DNA from: Methanofollis formosanus | Lineage (GTDB): Archaea > Halobacteriota > Methanomicrobia > Methanomicrobiales > Methanofollaceae | Reading direction: 5' to 3' | Length of the DNA stretch: 64,000 nt | Assembly (NCBI RefSeq): GCF_019633745.1 | Contig: NZ_CP037968.1 | Span: forward strand, 1,990,789 to 2,054,788 | Shown: positions 1 through 9,900 of the stretch, one piece after another | Numbering within the stretch: the stretch's first letter is position 1 | How the letters are laid out: each line of letters begins with the position of its first letter | Notes under the pieces: generated by a model | Seen by the model: only the letters and a program-made list of their open reading frames with translations | Told to the model about the DNA's origin: nothing | The model's database searches: none | Position numbers and translations under genes: made by a program

Positions 1-250
1 GGGCGACCCGTTCGATGCCGTCGATATCGTCTTTTTCAGGGAAGAGTGCGGCAATAAGGGCATAGCCCGGGATGAAGATGACCATGGGGAGGCCGAAGAT
101 CGCCTGGACAAAGGTACCGTGGGTGAGCGGCACGTAGATTGCAGCGACGGTCGCCAGAGCCCAGAGGGCGACAAAAATGAGATCTTTCGAGGTGGCCTTC
201 GGGTCGAACGCCTCGATGATCACGGGTTTTGTAGGCTGTTCTTCATTCAT
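1..250 (-). CDS. DUF1616-type membrane protein (3' end outside window)
   Basis: The visible 83 residues start with MNEEQPTKPVIIEAFDP, followed by a hydrophobic helix (LIFVALWALATVAAIYVPL) and a second segment with the signature F-I-P-G-Y-A-L-I-A-A-L-F-P just before an ERVA motif. That PGY...ALFP...ER pattern is typical of DUF1616 proteins of methanogens, often found beside surface-protein genes; their function is unknown. The ATG at 250 follows a GAGG ribosome-binding site and lies 18 bases after the stop of the upstream surface-protein gene, so the two are probably co-transcribed. The C-terminal part lies beyond position 1. Confidence 0.75.
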   Translation of the reverse strand, partial: MNEEQPTKPVIIEAFDPKATSKDLIFVALWALATVAAIYVPLTHGTFVQAIFGLPMVIFIPGYALIAALFPEKDDIDGIERVA

Positions 251-268
251 AGATCCTCAAGAAAATCT

Positions 269-1471
269 TTATCGACGTTTCATGCCGGTGATCAGGACGA
301 CGGCAAGGGCGCCGAGGGCGCACCAGATCGCGAGGGGGGACTGGGTCGGTGTGGTGGCGGTTGTCTGGGGTGCGGTGGTGGCGACGGATGTGGTGGTGGC
401 CGGGGTTGTACCGGCGGGGGCTGCGGGGGTTACCTGTACTGAAAGCGGTGTCACGATCGCGAACTCGCCTGCTTCAGAGACCGCGGTCGAGATGGTCGAG
501 CCGTCGATACGGCTCGGGACGGCTTTCCATCTGCCGTCAATAAAGGCGAGGATGGTAAGCGACGCGGTCCTGTCGGCCCCGGCTTTGTCCAGGTCAAGAA
601 CAAGGGTTGCTTCGGGCTCGAAGGATGCGCTCGACGGGAGGACGGCGTAGGGGCCGGCGACCGCCTGCCAGTTCTCGGGCACGGCACGGTTGCTCACCAT
701 GATGGCGAGGTCGCCGGTCCGGGCGCCGGAAAGGGCCCTTTCGTCGAAGGTGAGGGTTGCACCCCGGTCAGAGGACGAAATGGTCACGGGTTTTGTATCG
801 GTCGAAGTCGGTGTCGCCGTGCTGTCTTCCCAGTTCGACGAACTGCCGGGGGATGAGGTTGTCGGTTTGGTCGTGGGCTCGGTGGTGGGCTCGGTCGTCG
901 GGACGAGAACGCCATCGACATAGATCTTTACGCCGACGGTCCCGCCGTTCAGGCCGGTGACCGTGAAGGTCATCTCCGAGTTCTCAGGGCCGGTTTTCTT
1001 TCCTGAGAGGTCCATCGAGGTTGTCACGGCTTCTGCGCCGGCGATGCCTTCACCGTTGAGGGTGAGGTACTGGATGAGTCCCTGCGGGATATCGGTGTTC
1101 TCTTTGATATTGACGACGCCGTCCTCGCCTTCGCCATAGATCGTGACGGCCCTGCCGCCCATTCTTGCGTTGAGGTTTGTGGTATTGACGTTCTCGGCGT
1201 GGATCGCGATCCGCCCGTCTTTGAGGGCGAAGGGGATCTGGAGGTTGTTGGTGCTCAGCGAGAACTTTCCGTCTGCGTCGAGGGGCACGGCCGCCTCGAT
1301 CTGGATCATAAAGGTACTGTCGTCGGCGAGATCTGTGATCGAGATGGTGATCGGATCGTTTTCGTTGATAGGGTCCGGTGTAATGGTGACCGTTGCGGCA
1401 GAGAGTGGGGCGATAAGAATGAGGAGCCCGATAATCACTGTCAGCAATCCGGGGGTGCTGGGCTGTTCCAT
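269..1471 (-). CDS. Secreted, C-terminally anchored surface protein
   Basis: A 400-residue protein with an N-terminal signal segment (LLTVIIGLLILIAPLSAA), a beta-rich N-terminal half, a Thr/Pro/Glu linker near residues 195-210 with TTEP repeats, a second beta domain and a Thr-rich stalk. It ends in one membrane helix (LAIWCALGALAVVLITGMKRR) with a positive tail. This is the layout of an archaeal cell-surface protein held by its C terminus, although no PGF triplet is visible. GTG at 1477 is an alternative start; ATG at 1471 is preferred because the signal segment begins there. It is divergent from the protease operon and upstream of the DUF1616 gene. Function is unknown. Confidence 0.75.
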   Translation of the reverse strand: MEQPSTPGLLTVIIGLLILIAPLSAATVTITPDPINENDPITISITDLADDSTFMIQIEAAVPLDADGKFSLSTNNLQIPFALKDGRIAIHAENVNTTNLNARMGGRAVTIYGEGEDGVVNIKENTDIPQGLIQYLTLNGEGIAGAEAVTTSMDLSGKKTGPENSEMTFTVTGLNGGTVGVKIYVDGVLVPTTEPTTEPTTKPTTSSPGSSSNWEDSTATPTSTDTKPVTISSSDRGATLTFDERALSGARTGDLAIMVSNRAVPENWQAVAGPYAVLPSSASFEPEATLVLDLDKAGADRTASLTILAFIDGRWKAVPSRIDGSTISTAVSEAGEFAIVTPLSVQVTPAAPAGTTPATTTSVATTAPQTTATTPTQSPLAIWCALGALAVVLITGMKRR

Positions 1472-1552
1472 GCTCACTTAGTCCCGGGCGAAAGTATATC
1501 TTTTTTGTGTATCCCGGGGCATGGTGCCCGGTTTTGGAACGCTTTTGAACAC

Positions 1553-1613
1553 GATCCAATATATAAAGATGACGTTTTTCTGGGGTCAGGATATTTTCGA
1601 AATGTTTAAATCT
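1553..1613 (+). promoter_or_regulatory. Candidate TATA elements for the surface operon
   Basis: Two archaeal TATA-like stretches precede the protease gene: CCAATATATAAAG near 1556-1568 and ATGTTTAAATC near 1602-1612. The second would give a leader of about 20 bases, the first about 65. On the other strand, GATATACTT near 1490-1500 could serve the divergent surface gene with almost no leader. All three are positional inferences. Confidence 0.45.
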
Positions 1614-1653
1614 CAACTCTCTTCTTTACTTTGTTACCGCTGAGGTGGTGTTG

Positions 1654-4600
1654 TTGAAACCTGTTCCTTCTCAGAGCATTCTGACTATTCTGATACTGTT
1701 GGTCCTGCTGGCCCCCGCCACGGCAGGAATACCTGACGGCACGGTCGTCCAGACGGACGAGAAAGTGCCTGTCATTGTCGTCCTCAAGGACCAACCGGAC
1801 CGCGGAACGAATTTCTTGACGATGAAAGCCGAGGCTGCCACCAGTCAGGCATCGGTGCTCTCGTCCATCAGTGTGATCGACGGTGCTGCTGCGCAGTCTG
1901 CGGAGCAGTTCTGGATCGTGAACGCGATCCGGATCGAGGCCGACCAGGCAGCGATTGAAAGGATCGCCCTCCTCCCGGGGGTCGACCATGTGGAGCCCGA
2001 CATGAGGGTGATGGTCAACGACCCCGTTAGCAAGGTGTCAAGCGTCGTCGATACCCAGTACACGAGAAGCGATGAGGCGTACCTCATGCCCTGGAACCTT
2101 GACTGGGTCGAGACACCCGGCGTCTGGTGCGCCGGCAACATGGGCGAAGGGGTCACGATCGCGGTCGTGGACACCGGTATCGACGGTTCTCACCCGGCCT
2201 TCGGCGGCCGTGTCAAGGCCTTCGCCGACTTTGTGAACGGGGAGAATGAATCTGCCTATGACGACGAAGGTCACGGTACCCATTGTGCCGGCACCGCCGC
2301 CGGCGGTGAGGTCGCGGTCTCTACAGATTATGAGGGCAATGTGGACGTCGTCCTCGGCGTCGCCCCGAAGGCCGACCTGATCGGCGCAAAGGTACTGGAC
2401 TTTGAGGGAAGCGGGTGGATCTCCGACATCCTCAAAGGCATCCAGTGGTCGGTCGAGAACGACGCCGATGTGGTCTCTCTCAGTGCGGGGTCATACTTCT
2501 GGAGAGCGGAGACAAAACCCGGCGAGGAAGACGAATCGTGTCCTATGATCGAACCAGGGGAGACACTGACTCTGACCCTCGAGGTCTCCTCGAATTATGC
2601 TGATGGCGATGACGTCTATGAACCCCAATTCGTCGTCGGCGGGTATGTGCTTGAGCAGATGGGATACTATAACTCTGCAACGCCATATACGCCCGCCCCT
2701 GCCAACCTGACGTTCTCCCTTACCGCACCCGGTGATGTCACGCCAGCGGGGGGGCTCATCGACTGGGACGGCTTTGACCATTCCCCCTACACGGTGATGT
2801 TCAAGGCGCCGTACACGAGCAACAGCGGGAACTGGAATGGTTTCTGGACGGTGAATATCACCAACAACGACAACGGAACGGTCTACCTGAAAAAGGTCGT
2901 GATCGCCGAGGCTTACGAGTCTGATGGGAACTCCGCTTTTGACAGAACTCTGAACAACCTTGTCGAGGGCGGTGTGGTGGCAGTCGTTGCGGCAGGCAAC
3001 GACGGGTACTATGGTACCGGCACGGTCAGCACGCCCGGCACGGCGCAGGACGTCATCACGGTCGGGGCCACCGACTACTGCATGGACTACCGGGCGAGTT
3101 TCAGTTCCATCGGGCCGGTGAACCGGGCAAACCCCTACGTCAAGCCTGATGTGATGGCGCCCGGCGTCGGCATTCTCTCCGCCTATCCGGGCGGACAGTA
3201 CGCCGTGATGGACGGCACTTCGATGGCCACCCCCTGTGTTGCCGGCACCGCCGCCCTCATGCTCGCCGGGAACGATACCCTGACCCCGGCAGAGGTCAAG
3301 CAAGCCCTGATGGACTCGGCCGTCCATATCAAAGAGGACGGCACGGCGATGGCCACCCCCGAACTGAACAATCTCTACGGCGCCGGCCGGATCAGTGCGT
3401 ACAGGGCGGTCGAAGCGACTGGCGGCCTGCACGGTGCGCCTGAAGTGTCTTCTTCTCTTACCGAACTCTTCGGTGGGCCGTATTACAACCAGGCCGACCC
3501 CGACACCGTGAAGATGCTCGCGGTCTGCTGGAATGCCACGGCATCGGCTCCGGTCGCCAACGAGACGGTGAATTTCTATCTTTCAGACTATAATTACGCG
3601 AATTGGGACATTATCCGCTCAGATTCGGCCGTAACGGATGCCGACGGCATGGCGACCGTCGCCTTCGACATCTCTACGCTCACCCCGGGCCGAAATTTCA
3701 AGGCCGAGGTGACGTGGGGAGACCATGTCCTGTCCGGTTTCTGGAGCAAGTACTACTCCCAGGACGGCGGCGGCACTTCCGTCACCCCTGCCCCGCTCTA
3801 TGAGGCTCAGTCCTTTATCGCCCCGCTGGACGGCGCCGTCACGATGCGTTACCCCCTCATCGACACCGACGGATCGGCCTACACCGAACCGGTCAGACTG
3901 GTGGTGAAGAACGCTACAATTACCTTCTATAATGAAACCCTGACCCCGGTCGACGGTGTCGTCACGGCCACCGTCGATTTTGCGGGCTTCGACATCGACC
4001 CGACCAACTATTGGTCCCGCCCCTACATCCTGATCAACGATCGGAACGCCGGGACAGTGTCGTTCTCGTATGAGATCTACTATGAGGCCTTCTCCTCTCC
4101 GAAACTGGCGATATGCCCGCCCGGCAGTTCAATCGACATCGCCCTGGAGGTCGCCGGCCACCATAGTGGTGGGGTCGTCACCTCGAAGGACTATCGGGTG
4201 GACGTGACCTCTTTCACCGAGACGGAGATCCTCTCCCTCCCGCCAGAACTCCTGGGTCAGTTCGCGACCGGAACACCTGTCGACGCGGCCGCTCTCCTTG
4301 AGGCGGCGGAGGGTCTGACCCCCGTAGAGTCGACCGGGACGGTCAGCGTCACCAACGGAATCGGCATCTATAACTTCACGATGCCGGCAGACTGCTCTGT
4401 AGCGGTCGTCAAATTTTTCGACCCATCTTACGAGGATTACGGCTATTATGACTCTTCCATGGTATCGGTCGTCTATGGTTCGATGTCGCCATGGACCCTT
4501 CACCGTGTGACCGCCCCGATGCCGGTTGCGCTGGATACTCTCGACAGCACCTTTATCGGCGTCTCAGACTACACATGGCCGTCGACCTGGAACCAGAGCG

Positions 4601-6969
4601 AGTACCGCTCGGTGCCCGGCAGTCAGGCCACCCTCCAGGCCGTTGTCTGTACGATAAACGGCACGACGTACGATGTGACCCCTGACGCCGGGAAGACGGT
4701 CAGGCTGTACACCGTCGACGGTGTCAGGACGAACACGACCGGCGCCGACGGCACCTGCACGTTCACGCTCGACGTGGCAGGAAAGAGTTTTGAAGACGTG
4801 ATCCTGCTCACCGAGGGCATCGATGTCGCTGCAGGGACGTTGAATTATATACCCTTCTCGATTTACTCATCCAGCCGCGTCCCTGCCGGCCTCCTCGGAT
4901 GTGACCCGGAAGCCGCTGCAGCGGTCGTGACCCTCAATCCAGCTTCGGAGACCCGGTGGATGGATGTCACGTATCAGGGCAGTGGTTCGTATCAGGTGGC
5001 GCTCCATTCCTATGGCCCGGACGACACCCCCATCGTTGAGCGCGGTATATTTGCGGCAAGCCCCTGGGTCGGGTGGCTTACAGAGGGGACCGAGTTTGCC
5101 GACACCTTCGCCTACACCGGTGACTGGACCAAGACCATCGCCCCGAGCGTGAACGGCACCTATGAGGGCCGCGCCTCGGTGGTGTGGGACGGACGTTTCG
5201 TCGGGTACATGGGCCGGATGTTCAGCGTACCCGAGGCCTCCGTCAACTACGAAGTGAAACCCGACGTTCTGGTCGGCACAACGGTTCCGGTGACCTTCAC
5301 CGTCACCGACAATGACGGCAACCCGGTCGGCGGAGCCAAGGTCGGGTTCTTCCTCGGCGGCGCTACCTTCTTCGATTACACCGGAAACGATGACGATGTC
5401 CGCCCGATCAACATTGATCACATGAACATGTGGTACCCCGACCCGTACTCCGAGGTGCTCACGGGCTATACCAAAGCGAACGGGCAGGTCACCCTGGACG
5501 TCCACGCGCCTTCCGCCGAGATGGCGCTCGAAAGGAGGGCGCTTGGGTTCTCTGACTATATATTCTACAAGACGGTCTGCTACAAGGGCGACGAGGTCAT
5601 CAAGCCGGACCTCTGGTATTATGACGGATGGTACTATGACGGCGCCTTCAAACTCACCGCCGAGGCCCTGCCCGACTTCGTCCCTGTCGTCAGCGCCCCC
5701 CATGTGGTGAAGTTGTACAGGAACGACTCGGTCGTGGTCAATGACCTTCGTCTTGAGATCAAGAACCAGGGCACCGTGGACTTCGTGTACGACGGGAGCA
5801 ACGCCGTTGTGGTGAAGGCCTCCGTCGGTTCCAAGGACCAGTCCACCACCTGTGATAAGAGTATCGCCGTCGGCGAAACAAAGACCGCCCTGTACACGAG
5901 TGTCCAGGCCTACGCCTCCGACTACGGCATCGACACCACTAACTACGACCTGCCGGTGGACGTGAACGTGAACGTCACGGTCAACCCGGAGCATGTGATC
6001 GACGAGGTCACCTACGCGAACAACAACCTGGTCTATCCGGTGCGGATCACCGCCCCCGACCTTGTGGTGGAGATCGGGGTCCCGTCGGTCGTGGTCGAGA
6101 GCACCGTCCCCACCCCGATCACCCTCGAGGTGACGAACAAAGGCGAAGTACCTTCGGTGGCCACGACGATGGTCTACTCGATCAGCGGCACGCCGGAGGA
6201 GACGATCAATGTTCCCGCCCTTCAACCAGGTCAGAGTTTCAATGTCTCGAGGAACCGGGTTCTTCTCAAGGGCACCTACACCCTGGCTCTCAAGGTGAAC
6301 CCGAACGGTGTCACTGACTATGAGACGACATTCGAGAACAACCGGGTCACCAGGACGGTGAACTGCTACCTCTACCCGACAACCTCCGTCGTGCTGCCCC
6401 AGGATCTTGTCCTGGTGCCGGGCACGACCTATGACCTGCCGATCGTGGTGAAGGGTGCAGAGAACCTCGCGGCCTACCAGATGACCTTCACCTTCGACCC
6501 GGCGGCCTTCACGGTCACGGATGTGACCTCGGGTGCGATTCCACTGACCGCAAAGAACATCGAGACAGGCACTGTCACATTCAATGGCGGGACCACAACC
6601 GGTGTCGGCGGTGACGTGACCGTGGCCACGGTCCACCTTTCAGCGACCGGTTCGAGTGGAACCGAATCGGCGCTCAACCTTGACGCCAAACTCTGGGACG
6701 CAAACGAGTATGCGATCCCGGTCGAGGTGACCCCCGGCAGCGCTGTCCTCCTCCTGTACGGCGATGCGAATGGCGACGGAACGGTCGATCAGGCCGACAC
6801 CCTCCGCGTCCTGAAAGAAGTCGTCGGTCTGACGGCGAGTCCGGCCTCCGGAACAACGGCCTTCCTCCAGACAGACGTCCATGAGAACCGTGCGATCGAG
6901 GTCGGCGACGCGATGTTCATCGCCCAGAAGAATGTGGGCCTCAGGGACCACTACTTCAGGATTGTGTGA
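1654..6969 (+). CDS. Secreted subtilisin-like (S8) protease with cohesin and dockerin modules
   Basis: About 1771 residues. A signal segment (SILTILILLVLLAPATAG) precedes an I9-like propeptide and an S8 catalytic domain with Asp173 (VVDTGIDG), His207 (GHGTHCAG), oxyanion Asn449 (AAGNDG) and Ser523 (GTSMATP). The His-to-Asn distance is large because a beta-rich insert sits inside the catalytic domain at about residues 285-425. Several beta-sandwich and CARDB-like domains follow. A cohesin-like domain lies at about 1575-1700, and a terminal dockerin at about 1702-1771 carries the calcium-loop pattern DANGDGTVDQAD plus a weaker second loop. No membrane anchor is present, so dockerin docking may hold it at the cell surface. 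The GAGGTG at 1642-1647 overlaps the upstream GTG codons and favours TTG at 1654; GTG 1645 is the alternative. It is the first gene of the operon. Confidence 0.9.
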   Translation: MKPVPSQSILTILILLVLLAPATAGIPDGTVVQTDEKVPVIVVLKDQPDRGTNFLTMKAEAATSQASVLSSISVIDGAAAQSAEQFWIVNAIRIEADQAAIERIALLPGVDHVEPDMRVMVNDPVSKVSSVVDTQYTRSDEAYLMPWNLDWVETPGVWCAGNMGEGVTIAVVDTGIDGSHPAFGGRVKAFADFVNGENESAYDDEGHGTHCAGTAAGGEVAVSTDYEGNVDVVLGVAPKADLIGAKVLDFEGSGWISDILKGIQWSVENDADVVSLSAGSYFWRAETKPGEEDESCPMIEPGETLTLTLEVSSNYADGDDVYEPQFVVGGYVLEQMGYYNSATPYTPAPANLTFSLTAPGDVTPAGGLIDWDGFDHSPYTVMFKAPYTSNSGNWNGFWTVNITNNDNGTVYLKKVVIAEAYESDGNSAFDRTLNNLVEGGVVAVVAAGNDGYYGTGTVSTPGTAQDVITVGATDYCMDYRASFSSIGPVNRANPYVKPDVMAPGVGILSAYPGGQYAVMDGTSMATPCVAGTAALMLAGNDTLTPAEVKQALMDSAVHIKEDGTAMATPELNNLYGAGRISAYRAVEATGGLHGAPEVSSSLTELFGGPYYNQADPDTVKMLAVCWNATASAPVANETVNFYLSDYNYANWDIIRSDSAVTDADGMATVAFDISTLTPGRNFKAEVTWGDHVLSGFWSKYYSQDGGGTSVTPAPLYEAQSFIAPLDGAVTMRYPLIDTDGSAYTEPVRLVVKNATITFYNETLTPVDGVVTATVDFAGFDIDPTNYWSRPYILINDRNAGTVSFSYEIYYEAFSSPKLAICPPGSSIDIALEVAGHHSGGVVTSKDYRVDVTSFTETEILSLPPELLGQFATGTPVDAAALLEAAEGLTPVESTGTVSVTNGIGIYNFTMPADCSVAVVKFFDPSYEDYGYYDSSMVSVVYGSMSPWTLHRVTAPMPVALDTLDSTFIGVSDYTWPSTWNQSEYRSVPGSQATLQAVVCTINGTTYDVTPDAGKTVRLYTVDGVRTNTTGADGTCTFTLDVAGKSFEDVILLTEGIDVAAGTLNYIPFSIYSSSRVPAGLLGCDPEAAAAVVTLNPASETRWMDVTYQGSGSYQVALHSYGPDDTPIVERGIFAASPWVGWLTEGTEFADTFAYTGDWTKTIAPSVNGTYEGRASVVWDGRFVGYMGRMFSVPEASVNYEVKPDVLVGTTVPVTFTVTDNDGNPVGGAKVGFFLGGATFFDYTGNDDDVRPINIDHMNMWYPDPYSEVLTGYTKANGQVTLDVHAPSAEMALERRALGFSDYIFYKTVCYKGDEVIKPDLWYYDGWYYDGAFKLTAEALPDFVPVVSAPHVVKLYRNDSVVVNDLRLEIKNQGTVDFVYDGSNAVVVKASVGSKDQSTTCDKSIAVGETKTALYTSVQAYASDYGIDTTNYDLPVDVNVNVTVNPEHVIDEVTYANNNLVYPVRITAPDLVVEIGVPSVVVESTVPTPITLEVTNKGEVPSVATTMVYSISGTPEETINVPALQPGQSFNVSRNRVLLKGTYTLALKVNPNGVTDYETTFENNRVTRTVNCYLYPTTSVVLPQDLVLVPGTTYDLPIVVKGAENLAAYQMTFTFDPAAFTVTDVTSGAIPLTAKNIETGTVTFNGGTTTGVGGDVTVATVHLSATGSSGTESALNLDAKLWDANEYAIPVEVTPGSAVLLLYGDANGDGTVDQADTLRVLKEVVGLTASPASGTTAFLQTDVHENRAIEVGDAMFIAQKNVGLRDHYFRIV

Positions 6970-6980
6970 GGTGAATGCAG

Positions 6981-9900
6981 ATGAATGTGAAAAATCTCCT
7001 GGTGGTGGGGCTCATCCTCACCGCCCTTCTGGTATCAGCGGCATCCGCGGCTGACCTTGTGGTCATGCCCCAGAGTTCTACCAGTGCAATCGGTGAGGTC
7101 ACCGATGTGACACTGCGGGTTGAGAATGTGAACCATCTCGGTGGGTTCGATATCGACCTCTGCTGGGATCCCTCGGTGGTCGTGCTTGACCCCGAACCGG
7201 GCAGCGTGACCATCGGTCCGCTCTTCTCCGGCGATGTGAACGACACCGCGTATGCAAGCCAGAATGGGCGTGTCCGGGTGGCGGCGGTGAACGCCAGTCT
7301 TGAAGGTGTCTCGGGCACCGCCGACCTCTTCACCGTCCGCCTGAAGACCGTCGACGACACCGGGAAGTCGACCCCTGTCGCGGCGGTCGTGAACAACTAT
7401 GGGTTCCTCAACTCGACAAGCGGCGACGACATCCCGGTGAACCCGGTCACGAACGCCACGATCACCTCGCAGCGGGTCAACCGCATCGTCTCGGAAGTCG
7501 GGGTTGCGAGTTCGAGCGTCTCGGTAAATTCCAGTACCTACGGGGTCTTTACGGTGGCCAACCAGCGCGGTGTCCCGACCTCGGAACTGACGATCAACAC
7601 CACCATCTATGCCCCCGACGGCTCGGTCTTCAACACCGCCGAACGGAAGGGGATTATCCTGAAGGCATACGAGCAGAATGTGCAGCGGACCGAATGGACG
7701 CCGACGCAGACCGGCACGTATGTCCTGAATGTGACGGTGACCTCCGACACCGATCTCCCGGTCGTCGGAACCACCACGGCGGAGCGCTCGGTGACCGTGC
7801 GCGAGTTCAGCCTTGAGTTCCATCCGCATGTCTACGGCTACTCCCGTCCCCAGGTGGACACATGGTTCTGGATGGTCTGGTATGTCAAACCAAGTGAGAG
7901 CGGGAAGGTGCATCTGAACCTGAGTGTGCCGGAGAGTATCGAGGTCATGGGCGGGACCGAATGTGATCCGTGGATGAACGGCGGTGCCCTGAACTATGTC
8001 TCGTTCCGTATGCGTGCCACCGAGATCGGTACCTTTACCAGGGACCGGTTCAACCTGACGGCGTCGGCGCACGGGAAGACGGCCTCGAAAGCGAGCACTC
8101 ACGATATTTACGTCTGGGTGCCTTCGCTGGAGGTCTCGTCGGTGGATTCGGTGAACGTTGACGCCGTTGGTGATTTCGAGATGTCCTACAACACCCTCCA
8201 CACCAACAGCACCTATGACAACCAGACCGTTATCACCGTGCAGTCGGGCGCCCGCGGCCGGACGCTCGCCGGTCTTGGCTATCTTGTCGGCTATCCGTAT
8301 GGGTGTGTTGAGCAGACGACGTCGAGAATGCTTGCTTCACTGAACGTGAAGAACTACTATCTTGAACGCCCGGACAGGCCGGCCGATTTCCAGATCATCC
8401 GCAATGATGCGAACACCTCGGTGAGCAACGGTGTGGTCAAACTGGTGCGCGGGGGCCAAGTCGGTCAGCATGAAGACGGCGGCTGGAGCCTCTGGGGCTG
8501 CGGCGAATCCGAGTCCTCTTCCAGTTCGTACGCCGCCTACACGCTGGCGAGGGTGAACGAGTCGGGCGAAGACCTGAACCGCCTGCTGGACGGCAATGTC
8601 AGCACCGGTCCCACGGTCGGCGACGACACGGTCAACTTCGAGAAAGCGGTCGAGTGGTTCCACGGGTACCCGGACGATCCGTCGAGCAATACATGGACGT
8701 GGAGCGCTGGTGTCTGCCACGCATGGACTCCGACCTCGAACACCGGGTTCGTGATGCTGATCCATGACATGATCCGTGATCAGGGCACGGTCGCAGAGCC
8801 CTATGCAACCTACATGACGGAGAACATGCAGAACGCCACGCGGTACTTCGTTGAAACTCAGGCCGGTGACGGTTCCTGGGGCGGCAACCACGACACGGCG
8901 ATGGCGACTGCGCTTGGGCTCTGGGGCCTGGAGGCCTATGGGACTCCCTCGGCCGATGTGACGCAGAGCCAGATCGACGACGCAAAGGCAAACGCGGTTG
9001 CCTGGCTTCTCGAAAACCAGGACGTCGACGGCCACTGGAAGGTCGGTCGCTTCTATGGATACAGCAGTAGTGGCCGGAACTCCGAGAGTACCGCCTATGC
9101 GGTCCTCGCCCTCAACGCCACCGGCATCCCCGCGGAGAACAAGACGATCCAGAATGGCGTGAACTGGCTTGTTGAGCAGTACGAATCCGGCGGGAAGTGG
9201 GGTTACACCTGGGCAACGCAGGCGGCGATCGACGCCCTGATCCACTGTCAGCCCATCGAGATCAGTACGGGCGAGCTCTCGATCTCCATCGACGGGAACG
9301 ACATCTGCACGCTGACGGTCGACGACGCCAACCCGAAGGTGGAGTACATCCTCACCGCCGATCAGATGGCGACGGTGATGGCGGACGGTGACCTGAAACG
9401 CGAGATCTCCGATTACTCGAAGGTCATGCAGCACGCCGTCACGGTGACCAGGAACAACGGCGACGGTATGATCCTGGTCTCGATTGAGAACACGCAGCGC
9501 GCGCCGGTGAACGAGATCGACGATCCCATCGAGGACACCGGCACCATCCTGTCGACCGGCGGCATCATTCCCGACACCGGATCGCCGGATGTGGTCAGGT
9601 TCTCAGAGAACATGGACATCCTCGGCGACGCCGCACCCGGGGATCTCTTCGACACGGTGACCCTCGCCTCCGACCCGTCCCCGCTTGTTGCGAACGAGTC
9701 CGGAAAGGTGACAATCCAGGTAGTCTCCGGTGTTCAGGACGTCTTCTCGCCGATGATCGAGGTGCCGATCGAGGGCTTCACCTTTGCAAACGGCACCATC
9801 GAGGAGAATGGAATAGGAGTATCCTACGAGGTGCTGAACGGTTCGGTCAACACCGACTCGACCTCGATCTTCATCGAGCCCACCAAATGGCTCAAAGATA

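Noticed and set aside
840-905. Thr-Glu-Pro repeat as a tandem-repeat locus of interest
   Set aside because: Only a few short units; a normal stalk linker of surface proteins.
4867-6636. Long minus-strand open frame opposite the subtilase gene
   Set aside because: It is an antisense shadow of a well-supported gene, with low-complexity Arg/His/Gly/Asp-rich translation and no binding site or domain.
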